From the NCBI GenBank assembly GCA_945888535.1, contig CAMDAN010000103.1, positions 1 through 7,580 on the forward strand: a stretch of DNA of 7,580 nucleotides, read 5' to 3'. This stretch comes from Bordetella parapertussis. Lineage in GTDB: Bacteria; Pseudomonadota; Gammaproteobacteria; Burkholderiales; Burkholderiaceae_C. The notes under the pieces were generated by a model. It had not been told where the DNA came from. It did not search any database and worked only from the letters and a program-made list of their open reading frames with translations. Each line of letters opens with the position of its first letter. Position 1 is the stretch's first letter. The translations under genes were made by a program, and so were the position numbers. Positions 1 to 6,910 of this stretch are shown piece after piece.

Positions 1-500
1 GGCAAGCCGCCAAGCGACTGCCCCACGCTCATGCTTCCGCGCGTTGCGACAAAACGCATGCCAATCTCGCGGGCAGCTTCAATGCTGTCATCCAGCGTCA
101 CGCCGTTGGGGTAAATATAGAGATGGTCGGAACTGGTGGTGCAGCCGCTCAAGAGCAACTCGGCCATCGCGACTTGCGTACTGGTGTAAACCATGGCGGG
201 CGTCAAGCCCGCCCAAATCGGATAGAGCCCGCGCAGCCAGCCAAATAGCTCGGCATTTTGGACCGAAGGAATCGCCCGAGTCAGCGACTGGTACATGTGG
301 TGGTGGGTATTGATCAGCCCGGGAATGACCACATGGTGGCGAGCATCGATCACCGTGTCGGCAGTGTCAGGCAAAGATTCGGCCAGGCCGATCCTTTCTA
401 TGCCATGGTCACGGATAAAAATACTTGCGTTGTGAAGTTCGGCTTGCGAATCGTCTTGGGTTGAGATCGTTTGGGCGTTGCGAATGAGCAGGGTCGGCAT
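1..500 (-). CDS. 8-oxoguanine deaminase, amidohydrolase family (N-terminal 166 residues; the rest lies beyond position 1)
   Basis: Reading the minus strand from the ATG at 500-498 gives an open frame of 166 codons that runs off the left edge. The product starts MPTLLIRNAQ and has the small N-terminal beta domain of amidohydrolases, then PGLINTHHHMYQ at about residues 60-71, where H66 and H68 form the HxH metal site at the end of barrel strand 1. The stretches ELFGWLRGLYPIWAGLTP (about 84-101), AELLLSGCTTSSDHLY (113-128) and MRFVATRGSMSVGQ (148-161) are typical of 8-oxoguanine deaminases, zinc enzymes that turn 8-oxoguanine into urate plus ammonia. Related guanine, cytosine and triazine hydrolases share the fold, so the substrate is inferred from family resemblance; the later metal and substrate residues are out of view. 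The gene follows xdhB after 23 bases and is probably in the same operon. No good ribosome site sits directly before this ATG, but no other usual in-frame start (ATG, GTG or TTG) exists in the gap. Confidence 0.88.
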   Translation of the reverse strand, partial: MPTLLIRNAQTISTQDDSQAELHNASIFIRDHGIERIGLAESLPDTADTVIDARHHVVIPGLINTHHHMYQSLTRAIPSVQNAELFGWLRGLYPIWAGLTPAMVYTSTQVAMAELLLSGCTTSSDHLYIYPNGVTLDDSIEAAREIGMRFVATRGSMSVGQSLGGL

Positions 501-523
501 GCGTGGATTGTGCCGCAGCCCAC

Positions 524-2863
524 CTATTTCAAAGCACTTAAAACATTTTCAGCCGTGGCTGGCGCAGTGAGCACAACGGGGGTGTGGGAATTTCGCGCCT
601 GGGCAAGCGCATCACGCAGTGCTTCATACACACTGATCGCCAGCATAAAAGGCGGCTCGCCGACGGCCTTGGATCCAAAGACGTTATCTTCACGGTTCGG
701 CTCAGGCCACAGATCGACTTTGAAATGTTCTGGAATATCACCCGCTGTTGGAATTTTGTAGGTGCTGGGTGCATGGGTGCTGAGAAAGCCTTCTTTGTTC
801 CAAACCAATTGTTCGGTGGTGAGCCAGCCCATGCCTTGAACAAAGCCACCTTCAATTTGGCCAATGTCCAGACCCGGATTGATGCTGCGACCGACATCAT
901 GCAAGATATCTACACGCAGAACGCGGCTTTCTCCGGTCAGCGTGTCAATGGCCACTTCGGTACACGCAGCGCCATAGGCGAAATAGTAAAACGGCCGACC
1001 GGTGAGCGTGGTTTTGTCGTAATGGATTTTGGGTGTGCGGTAAAAGCCGTCGCTCCACAATTGAATCCGATTGGCATACGCCATCTGCACTACGGAATCA
1101 AAGCTGCGTGTGGCTTTGGGAGAAATAACCATGCCCCCGCGAAACTCAATCGCTCCGGCTCCACAGCCGTCCAAGCCGCAGACAAAAGCAGCCAAGTTCT
1201 CGCGCACATGGCGAGCGGCAAATTGCGCAGCCCGGCCGTTCAGGTCGGTGCCTGCGGACGCAGCGGTGGCAGAGGCGTTGGGAATCTTGCTGGTGTCGCT
1301 GGCACTGCACAACACGCGCTCAAACGCAACGCCTAATTCATCGGCCACGATTTGCGAGACCTTGGTATGCAAGCCTTGACCCATCTCCGTTCCACCGTGG
1401 TTGACCTGCACACTGCCATCTAAATACACATGCACCAAGGCGCCTGCTTGGTTAAAAAGTGTGGCGGTAAAACTGATGCCAAACTTCACCGGCGTGATCG
1501 CTAGGCCGCGCTTTAGAACGGGGCTGATGGCGTTCCAGGCGGTGATGGCTTGTTTGCGTTGGCGGTAGTCCGAGGTCTGCTCCAGCTTGCTGAGCAAAGG
1601 AGCCAAAATGTTGTCTTCCACCTTCATTTGGTAATGCGTGGTGTCGCGCCGAGCCGCTTTGGGATCGTTGGCCTGTTCGCCCGCTAACACTTCATCGCTG
1701 TAAAGGTTGCGCATGCGCACATCCAAGGCGTCCATTTTTAAATGCCGAGCGATATCTCCCATGATGGCTTCAATCACAATGACGCCCTGCGGACCGCCAA
1801 AGCCACGAAAGGCGGTGTGGCTTTGGGTATGGGTTTTGCAGCGGTAGGAAGCAATCGCAACGTTCTCAAGAAAGTATGCGTTGTCGCTGTGAAAAATCGC
1901 CCTGTCAGCAACGGGGCCTGATAAATCCGCACTAAAGCCACAGTTGGCAGCCATCTGCAACTGCAGGGCGGTCAGTCGTCCAGTGTCATCAAAGCCCGCT
2001 GTGTATTCGTAAGCAAAAGGATGGCGCTTGCCTGTCACCATGAAGTCATCATCGCGGTCAAGGCGCAGCTTGACAGGAGCTTTGAATTTTTGCGCCGCTA
2101 CGGCGGCCCAGACCGCAACGTGGCCGGCTTGGGTTTCCTTACCGCCAAAGCCACCACCCATGCGCCGGCACTCGACGCGCACGGCATGGTTGTCCAAACC
2201 CAGCGCGTGGGCAACCCAGTGCTGGACTTCGCCAGGGTGTTGCGTGCTGCTGTAAATCGACCATTGGTTTTGCTCATTGGGAACGGCATAGGCAATTTGC
2301 CCTTCCAAATAAAAATGCTCTTGGCCTCCGACCTCTAGCGTTCCTGTGAGCGTGTGGCTTGCTTTTCTCAATGCTGCTTCGGCGTTGCCCCGGTTCACAA
2401 AGACAGGCGGTAGCACATAGCTTTTCGCTTGCAGTGCGTCTTCGATAGTCAAAATGGCGGGCAAGGCTTCAATGTCTAAAACCACTTTGCGGGCAGCACG
2501 CCTTGCTTGCATCACGCTGCGCGCCACCACCAGTCCGATGACTTGGCCGACGTGTTGAACGGTGTCGATGGCAAAGACGGGTTCGTCACCTGCAAAGGCG
2601 GCCAGCATCGGATCACCCACGATATCTTGGGACAACACCACGCCCACCACACCCGGCATGGCCCGTGCGACTTGAGAGTCGACTCCGCGTAAACGGCCAT
2701 GGGCATGGGTCGAGAGAATGGGCGCCGCATGCAAAGTGCCCCGCAGTTCCGGCAGGTCATCAATGTACGACGCAGCCCCGGCAATTTGTGCCTGGGCACT
2801 TTCATGGGCAGTTGTTGCGCCAGCGGCAGGACCCGAACTTTTTGCGGCGAGGATGCGTGTCAT
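524..2863 (-). CDS. xdhB: Xanthine dehydrogenase, molybdopterin-binding large subunit XdhB
   Basis: This 779-residue protein is the catalytic half of a two-subunit cytoplasmic xanthine dehydrogenase, which hydroxylates hypoxanthine to xanthine and xanthine to urate. Its length fits bacterial XdhB. The N-terminal domain starts at about residue 20 (HESAQAQIAGAASYIDDLPE). Molybdopterin and active-site motifs follow: GGQEHFYLEG (179-188, Q181), GGGFGGKET (236-244), DRAIFHSDNAY (320-330), AFRGFGGPQG (351-360), GTEMGQGLHTK (491-501) and GSKAVGEPPFMLA (730-742). By position E243 and R321 match the substrate-binding Glu and Arg of known xanthine dehydrogenases, and E736 matches the catalytic Glu, so purine use is well supported over an aldehyde oxidase role. 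The frame is open from 2887, but the ATG at 2863-2861 is preferred: it overlaps the xdhA stop as ATGA, has GGGAG 7 bases upstream, and begins MTRILAAK. The gene ends with TAG at 526-524. No key residue is missing. Confidence 0.96.
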   Translation of the reverse strand: MTRILAAKSSGPAAGATTAHESAQAQIAGAASYIDDLPELRGTLHAAPILSTHAHGRLRGVDSQVARAMPGVVGVVLSQDIVGDPMLAAFAGDEPVFAIDTVQHVGQVIGLVVARSVMQARRAARKVVLDIEALPAILTIEDALQAKSYVLPPVFVNRGNAEAALRKASHTLTGTLEVGGQEHFYLEGQIAYAVPNEQNQWSIYSSTQHPGEVQHWVAHALGLDNHAVRVECRRMGGGFGGKETQAGHVAVWAAVAAQKFKAPVKLRLDRDDDFMVTGKRHPFAYEYTAGFDDTGRLTALQLQMAANCGFSADLSGPVADRAIFHSDNAYFLENVAIASYRCKTHTQSHTAFRGFGGPQGVIVIEAIMGDIARHLKMDALDVRMRNLYSDEVLAGEQANDPKAARRDTTHYQMKVEDNILAPLLSKLEQTSDYRQRKQAITAWNAISPVLKRGLAITPVKFGISFTATLFNQAGALVHVYLDGSVQVNHGGTEMGQGLHTKVSQIVADELGVAFERVLCSASDTSKIPNASATAASAGTDLNGRAAQFAARHVRENLAAFVCGLDGCGAGAIEFRGGMVISPKATRSFDSVVQMAYANRIQLWSDGFYRTPKIHYDKTTLTGRPFYYFAYGAACTEVAIDTLTGESRVLRVDILHDVGRSINPGLDIGQIEGGFVQGMGWLTTEQLVWNKEGFLSTHAPSTYKIPTAGDIPEHFKVDLWPEPNREDNVFGSKAVGEPPFMLAISVYEALRDALAQARNSHTPVVLTAPATAENVLSALK

Positions 2864-4356
2864 ACCGCAGCTCCCGCGAGATCCCATTTCAAACCCAAGG
2901 GTTCAAGGGATTGCAAATCAACGTCTGCCTGGCCTTGGCTCTCTAACCAAAAGCGCCAAAGTAAATTCCCCAACACTTCACGCCGGTAGCTGCTGCTAGC
3001 GCGCATATCTGAAATCGGCGAAAACTCGTTGCGCAAGCACTCCATGGCATCTTGCAATGTCTGCGGACTCCAAAGTTTGCCGAGCAAGGCTTTTTCTGTT
3101 GCACGGGCACGCACCGGCGTTGCCGCTACCCCGCCGACTCCGATGCTTGCGTGGGTCACCACGGCCTTGTCAACGTGGATGTCAAGCGCTAAACAGACAG
3201 CAGAAATATCGTCTTCAAAGCGTTTCGAGATTTTGTAGACCTCGCACCACTGGCTTCGAGTGTGTTTGACGGGTATGGCTTTATTGGCTTTAGGAACCAC
3301 AATCCACGCCAAAACTTCATCGGCTTGCATCACGTTTTTTCGGTAACCGGTATAGAGGTTTTCCAATGGCATTCGGCGGTGTCCGCGCGTGGACATCAAA
3401 ATCACTTGAGCGCCCAATGCAATAAGCAAAGGCATCGAGTCGCCAATCGGGGAGCCGTTGGCCACATTGCCGCCCAAGGTGCCAGAGTTGCGAACCGGTA
3501 AGCCCGCAAAGCGATGGGTAAAGCTTTGCAGTTGGGGTCGGTCTGCAACCAAGGCGGCAAAGGCGTCTGCCAAAGTCACTGCTGCGCCAATGGCTAAATG
3601 GTGTGGATACTCTTGAATGTCTCGCAATTCCTTGACGCGCGTGATGTCAATTACTTTGGCAAATTCGCGGTGTTGTTTGGTCACCCAAAGCCCGACATCG
3701 GTACATCCCGCAACCAATTGCGCATCGAGCCATTGCTTGCGAAGTTGAAGCAGGCTTTTTAAATTGCGCGGTAAAAGGTATGCGTCTTGCGCTGACGGTG
3801 TGTCAGTCATGGCCGCGAGAGCTTTGAGGATTTTTGGGTGATCCAACTTCACAGCGGGAAGTTGTTGCATGGCTTGGGCCGCTTGGACAATCGGACGGTA
3901 CCCCGTACAGCGACATAAATTCCCCGACAGGGCGTTCTGCGCGGTGGTGCGGTCAATCGGTTGACCAGCATGCTTTTGGTATAGGCCAAACAAACTCATG
4001 GCAAACCCCGGTGTGCAAAAACCGCATTGCGAGGCATGGCTAGTTTTCAAGGCCTCTTGTACGGGGTGGGGTGCGCCGTTGTCTTGGGTTAAACCTTCCA
4101 CCGTCCAAACGGCAAGACCGTTTACCGAATGGGCCAAGCGAATACAGCTGTTGATGGCACGGGTGTGTAATTTTCCGTCGCGCTCTTGTCCGATGACCAC
4201 GGTACAGGCACCGCAATCACCTTCACCGCAACCTTCTTTGGTTCCGGTGCAATGCAAGTCTTCGCGCAAGACTTCGAGCAAGGTGCGGGTCGGGGGCACT
4301 GCGTGCAGCGTGATGGCTTCGCCGTTTTTCAAAAATCGAATGGTCTGGGGTTTCAT
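2860..4356 (-). CDS. xdhA: Xanthine dehydrogenase, iron-sulfur and FAD-binding small subunit XdhA
   Basis: This 498-residue protein carries electrons from the molybdenum site of XdhB through two [2Fe-2S] clusters to FAD, normally ending on NAD+. A plant-type ferredoxin domain covers about residues 5-80 (C43, C48, C51 and C71 as ligands in CGEGDCGAC and its partner Cys). A helical [2Fe-2S] domain at about 85-165 has QCGFCTPGF (C111, C114) and GNLCRCTGYRP (C148, C150). The FAD domain follows, with LVAGCTDVGLW (214-224) and RNSGTLGGNVANGSPIGDS (289-307), then the C-terminal flavoprotein domain with YKISKRFEDDISAV (374-387). The frame is open upstream to 4434, but the ATG at 4356-4354 gives the usual short N-terminus (MKPQTIRFLKNG) and has GGAGA 9 bases before it. 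It is the first gene of the minus-strand operon and ends in TGA overlapping the xdhB start, suggesting coupled synthesis of a matched pair. Whether NAD+ or oxygen is the acceptor cannot be told from sequence alone. Confidence 0.96.
   Translation of the reverse strand: MKPQTIRFLKNGEAITLHAVPPTRTLLEVLREDLHCTGTKEGCGEGDCGACTVVIGQERDGKLHTRAINSCIRLAHSVNGLAVWTVEGLTQDNGAPHPVQEALKTSHASQCGFCTPGFAMSLFGLYQKHAGQPIDRTTAQNALSGNLCRCTGYRPIVQAAQAMQQLPAVKLDHPKILKALAAMTDTPSAQDAYLLPRNLKSLLQLRKQWLDAQLVAGCTDVGLWVTKQHREFAKVIDITRVKELRDIQEYPHHLAIGAAVTLADAFAALVADRPQLQSFTHRFAGLPVRNSGTLGGNVANGSPIGDSMPLLIALGAQVILMSTRGHRRMPLENLYTGYRKNVMQADEVLAWIVVPKANKAIPVKHTRSQWCEVYKISKRFEDDISAVCLALDIHVDKAVVTHASIGVGGVAATPVRARATEKALLGKLWSPQTLQDAMECLRNEFSPISDMRASSSYRREVLGNLLWRFWLESQGQADVDLQSLEPLGLKWDLAGAAV
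2871..2875 (-). promoter_or_regulatory. Ribosome binding site deciding the xdhB start
   Basis: On the minus strand GGGAG ends 7 bases before the ATG at 2863-2861. Together with the ATGA stop/start overlap with xdhA it favours this start over the in-frame ATG at 2887, which would add eight residues with no family counterpart that I recognise. Confidence 0.6.
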
Positions 4357-4365
4357 GGGCTTGGT

Positions 4366-4370
4366 TCTCC
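4366..4370 (-). promoter_or_regulatory. Ribosome binding site deciding the xdhA start
   Basis: GGAGA on the minus strand lies 9 bases before the ATG at 4356-4354. It supports the MKPQTIRF start and argues against the longer open frame reaching 4434, which would run through the divergent control region. Confidence 0.7.
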
Positions 4371-4399
4371 GGCCATCAGGGTAAATCGGTAGTTTCTTC

Positions 4400-4414
4400 A
4401 GCGCTATACGCGCT
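4400..4414. promoter_or_regulatory. Inverted repeat AGCGC-N5-GCGCT, possible operator half-sites
   Basis: AGCGC at 4400-4404 and GCGCT at 4410-4414 are perfect reverse complements around a 5-base centre, TATAC. The same segment also contains GCGCTA twice in direct orientation (4401-4406 and 4410-4415), and TAT (4405-4407) pairs with ATA (4418-4420) over a 10-base gap, a spacing close to but not exactly that of the LysR T-N11-A box. It overlaps the most plausible -10 region for xdhA. No binding site can be assigned with certainty. Confidence 0.35.
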
Positions 4415-4415
4415 A

Positions 4416-4446
4416 GCATATGACACCTATCCACCTTTGCATATGA
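4416..4446. repeat. Direct repeat GCATATGA, two copies 23 bases apart
   Basis: GCATATGA occurs exactly at 4416-4423 and again at 4439-4446. The start-to-start distance of 23 bases is close to two turns of the helix, so both copies would face nearly the same side of the DNA. Each copy contains the palindrome CATATG. The second copy includes the ATG start codon of the LysR gene. That these are regulator binding sites is an inference; two 8-base matches this close could also be chance. Confidence 0.45.
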
Positions 4447-5366
4447 GCTTAACCCCGCTTTTCGACAAGATAGACCTTCACTTGATAAAGGTTTTACATA
4501 CCGTGTTGACCGAGCGCAGTGTTTCCAAGGCCGCCATCCGACTGGGCATGCACCAGCCGGCGGTGAGCGCGTGTTTAAAACGCTTGCGCAGTGCCTCGGG
4601 TGACCCTCTTTTAGTGCGTTCAGGCGCTTTCATGGTGCCAACCGAAGCCGGTTTACGCATGGTTGAGCCCAGTGCCCAGCTCTTACGCTCAGCCGAAGTG
4701 CTTTTTTCTGATGCCCGCGAATTTATTCCGAATACAGCCCGCCATGTCTTTCGTATCGCCGCCTCGGATTATTTGGCTCCGTCTTTTTTGCCCCAGTTGG
4801 TCGCGTCGATTAAAACCCAAGCGCCTTACGCTGCGATAGAAATATTGCCTTTAACGCCTGCCTCGGATTACCGCGCCCAATTGGCCAGTGGCGAGGCTGA
4901 TATCGTGATCGGCAACTGGCCTTCTTTACCGGCAGACATGCACCAAGCCTCCTTGTTTAGCGACGATGTGGTGTGTTTGGTTTCGCAAAAACACCCGGCG
5001 GTTCGCCGCGGTTGGGACTCTGCCGATTGGCTCAAAGCCGAACATATTGCCCCCGGAGCGACCCATCTCGGAGCCAAGGGTGTGATCGACGGCCACCTTC
5101 TTGAATTGGGTTTGCAGCGCAACGTAGTCGCCCGGTGCTCTCATTTTGGTTTGATTCCAGCCATGGTGGCATCGACATTGCTAGTGTTAACCACAGGTCG
5201 GCGTTACTGCGAAGGGTTTGTGAAAACCTTACCCGTCGTCGTGGTGCCGTGTCCCGTGGAGTTTCCTAAAATGGTCTACTACCAACTGTGGCATGAACGC
5301 ACCCACGCATCGGCAGCCAACCGGTGGCTGCGTGAACGGGTCAAAGCTGTGGCCGCAGGCCTGTGA
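4443..5366 (+). CDS. LysR-family transcriptional regulator, probable regulator of the purine locus
   Basis: This 307-residue protein has the normal LysR length and layout. The winged helix-turn-helix is at about residues 8-66, with ERSVSKAAIRLGMHQPAVSACLKRLR (24-49) as the core and DPLLVRSGAFMVPTEAG (54-70) as the wing. The periplasmic-binding-like effector domain runs from about 100 to 300 (RIAASDYLAPSFLPQL, GEADIVIGNWP), and the end, YYQLWHERTHASAANRWLRERV, resembles the NodD/aromatic-degradation branch. There is no signal peptide, so it acts in the cytoplasm. The ATG at 4443 is chosen over an in-frame TTG at 4437 that adds only two residues; neither has a recognisable ribosome site, which is odd. 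Its divergent position beside xdhA and its place 26 bases before the ABC ATPase suggest it controls both arms, but the effector (a purine, urate or a later intermediate) is unknown. Confidence 0.93.
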   Translation: MSLTPLFDKIDLHLIKVLHTVLTERSVSKAAIRLGMHQPAVSACLKRLRSASGDPLLVRSGAFMVPTEAGLRMVEPSAQLLRSAEVLFSDAREFIPNTARHVFRIAASDYLAPSFLPQLVASIKTQAPYAAIEILPLTPASDYRAQLASGEADIVIGNWPSLPADMHQASLFSDDVVCLVSQKHPAVRRGWDSADWLKAEHIAPGATHLGAKGVIDGHLLELGLQRNVVARCSHFGLIPAMVASTLLVLTTGRRYCEGFVKTLPVVVVPCPVEFPKMVYYQLWHERTHASAANRWLRERVKAVAAGL

Positions 5367-5392
5367 AATGATGAAAACAAAGAGACTTTTTC

Positions 5393-6910
5393 ATGGATAA
5401 GCCCCGACTGCAACTTACCGGTATCACCAAAGCCTACCCCGGCGTCGTCGCTAACAGCGGTATTGCGCTTACGGTCATGCCAGGCCAGACCCATGCGGTT
5501 TTGGGTGAAAACGGTGCGGGCAAGTCGACGTTGATGAAAATTATTTACGGCTCCATCAAGCCCGACGCCGGTCAGATGGTTTTCAACGGCCAGGTGGCAG
5601 ACATTCGCAACCCGAAAGAAGCGCGTGCTTTGGGCATCAGCATGGTGTTTCAGCACTTCAACTTGTTTGACACCATCACGGTGGCTGAAAACGTGTGGCT
5701 CGGATTGGAAAAAAGTTTGACGCTGGTCCAGGTTACCCAAAGTATCACTGCCAAAGCAGCGCAGTACGGTTTGGACATCGACCCCAGCCGGCCCGTACAC
5801 ACCCTGAGCGTGGGGGAGATGCAACGGGTTGAAATCATTCGCGCTTTGTTGACCAATCCGCAGTTGTTGATTTTGGATGAGCCCACTTCGGTGCTGACAC
5901 CGCAAGCGGTGGAGAAGCTGTTTATTGTGCTGAAGCAACTCGCATCGGAAGGCTGCAGTATTTTGTATATCAGCCACAAGCTCCATGAAATTCGTGAACT
6001 GTGCAATGCCTGTACGGTGCTGCGCGGGGGCAAAGTCACCGGGGTATGTAACCCGGCGGAGGAATCTAACGCCTCACTTTCGCGCTTGATGATTGGAGCC
6101 GAGCCGCCCAAGCTAGTGCACAACGTTCGAGAAACCGGCGAGGCTCGTTTAACAGTTCACAATTTGAGTCTGCCACGCGAGGATCAATTTGGCGTGGATT
6201 TACATGGCATTGACTTGCAGGTCCGCGCAGGCGAAATCGTCGGCATTGCGGGCGTATCAGGCAACGGCCAACGTGAACTGTTGTATGCCTTATCTGGTGA
6301 GGATTGCCGCTCACCCAAAGGCAGTATTCGCTTGGGTGACGAAGACGTATCCCACATCCATCCGGGGGGCAGGCGCAAACGCGGGCTTTACTTTGTTCCC
6401 GAAGAACGCTTGGGGCGCGGTGCGGTCCCAGAGTTGAGTTTGGCGCACAACCTGCTACTCACCCGCAACGAAGCTATCGCTTATCCCGGTTTTGCAGGCG
6501 GCTGGATTTCTTTGGCGATGTTGCACACCCAAGCAGCCGCCGTCATTAGTCGCTTCCAAGTGAAAGCCAACGGCCCCGGGGCGGTGGCGAGGTCACTCTC
6601 GGGTGGTAATTTGCAAAAATTTATTGTGGGGCGCGAAATCGACGCGCAGCCCAAGGTGTTTATCGTCTCGCAACCGACTTGGGGTGTCGACGTGGGCGCT
6701 GCGGCGCAAATTCGTGGAGCGATTTTGGCCTTGCGCGATGCCGGTTGTGCGGTGCTGGTGGTGAGTGAAGAACTTGATGAGTTGTTTGAAGTGTGTGACC
6801 GCTTGCACGTCATTGCCCACGGCAAGTTGTCGCCTTCCATCGCAACGGCCAACGCCACGGTCGAGCAACTCGGCGAATGGATGAGTGGATTGTGGAGCGC
6901 GACATGCTGA
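5393..6910 (+). CDS. ABC transporter ATP-binding protein with two nucleotide-binding domains, nucleoside/purine importer of the BMP-associated type
   Basis: This 505-residue cytoplasmic protein powers an importer and holds two fused ATPase domains. Domain 1 has Walker A GENGAGKST (38-46), Q-loop Q87, signature LSVGEMQ (138-144), Walker B LLILDEP (158-164) and the H-loop His H195. Domain 2 (about 253-500) is degenerate: GVSGNGQREL (287-296) replaces Walker A, the signature LSGGNLQ (402-408) is intact, Walker B ends in Gln (IVSQPTWG, Q427) and the switch His is replaced by Glu (VVSEELDE). This asymmetry is normal for the family of sugar and nucleoside importers. The LSVGEMQRVEI form of the signature and the neighbouring permease point to the nucleoside/purine branch that pairs with BMP lipoproteins, and the xdh genes fit that; simple sugars are the main alternative. 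AAGAG lies just upstream of the ATG. The gap to the LysR gene is 26 bases with no terminator, so the two may be co-transcribed. Confidence 0.93.
   Translation: MDKPRLQLTGITKAYPGVVANSGIALTVMPGQTHAVLGENGAGKSTLMKIIYGSIKPDAGQMVFNGQVADIRNPKEARALGISMVFQHFNLFDTITVAENVWLGLEKSLTLVQVTQSITAKAAQYGLDIDPSRPVHTLSVGEMQRVEIIRALLTNPQLLILDEPTSVLTPQAVEKLFIVLKQLASEGCSILYISHKLHEIRELCNACTVLRGGKVTGVCNPAEESNASLSRLMIGAEPPKLVHNVRETGEARLTVHNLSLPREDQFGVDLHGIDLQVRAGEIVGIAGVSGNGQRELLYALSGEDCRSPKGSIRLGDEDVSHIHPGGRRKRGLYFVPEERLGRGAVPELSLAHNLLLTRNEAIAYPGFAGGWISLAMLHTQAAAVISRFQVKANGPGAVARSLSGGNLQKFIVGREIDAQPKVFIVSQPTWGVDVGAAAQIRGAILALRDAGCAVLVVSEELDELFEVCDRLHVIAHGKLSPSIATANATVEQLGEWMSGLWSATC

Larger units (their letters stand above)
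4357..4442. promoter_or_regulatory. Divergent promoter/operator region between xdhA and the LysR gene
   Basis: These 86 bases separate two divergent start codons and must hold the promoter of the xdhA operon and very probably that of the lysR-transporter arm. A LysR regulator beside a divergent target operon is a classic arrangement in which the regulator binds the shared region, represses itself and activates the neighbour when a coinducer is present. The sequence contains a direct repeat and an inverted repeat, listed separately. I see no strong sigma-70 promoter on either strand: on the minus strand TATAGC (4408-4403) is a possible -10 without a good -35, as expected for an activator-dependent promoter; on the plus strand CATATG (4417-4422) is a weak -10 candidate. 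The exact promoter positions are uncertain. Confidence 0.6.

Noticed and set aside
584..1336. Open frame of 250 codons on the plus strand
   Set aside because: It lies entirely antisense to xdhB, whose frame has clear molybdopterin motifs throughout this stretch. The antisense product has no recognisable domain.
4357..4434. Longer N-terminus for XdhA starting at 4434
   Set aside because: The extra 26 residues would run through the divergent control region, have no family counterpart that I recognise, and the internal ATG at 4356 has a good ribosome site.
5367..5392. Possible terminator between the LysR gene and the ATPase (AAAG...CTTTTT)
   Set aside because: The pairing arms are only four A/T-rich base pairs, far too weak for an intrinsic terminator.
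5279..5986. Open frame of 235 codons on the minus strand
   Set aside because: It is the mirror of the end of the LysR gene and the first ATPase domain; the sense frames have intact family motifs and the antisense product looks like translated complement of an ABC domain.
6679..6774. Second ATPase domain looks broken (degenerate Walker A at 287-296, Gln for catalytic Glu, no switch His)
   Set aside because: These substitutions are the normal state of the second domain in this importer family and are not signs of decay; the frame is intact to the stop codon.
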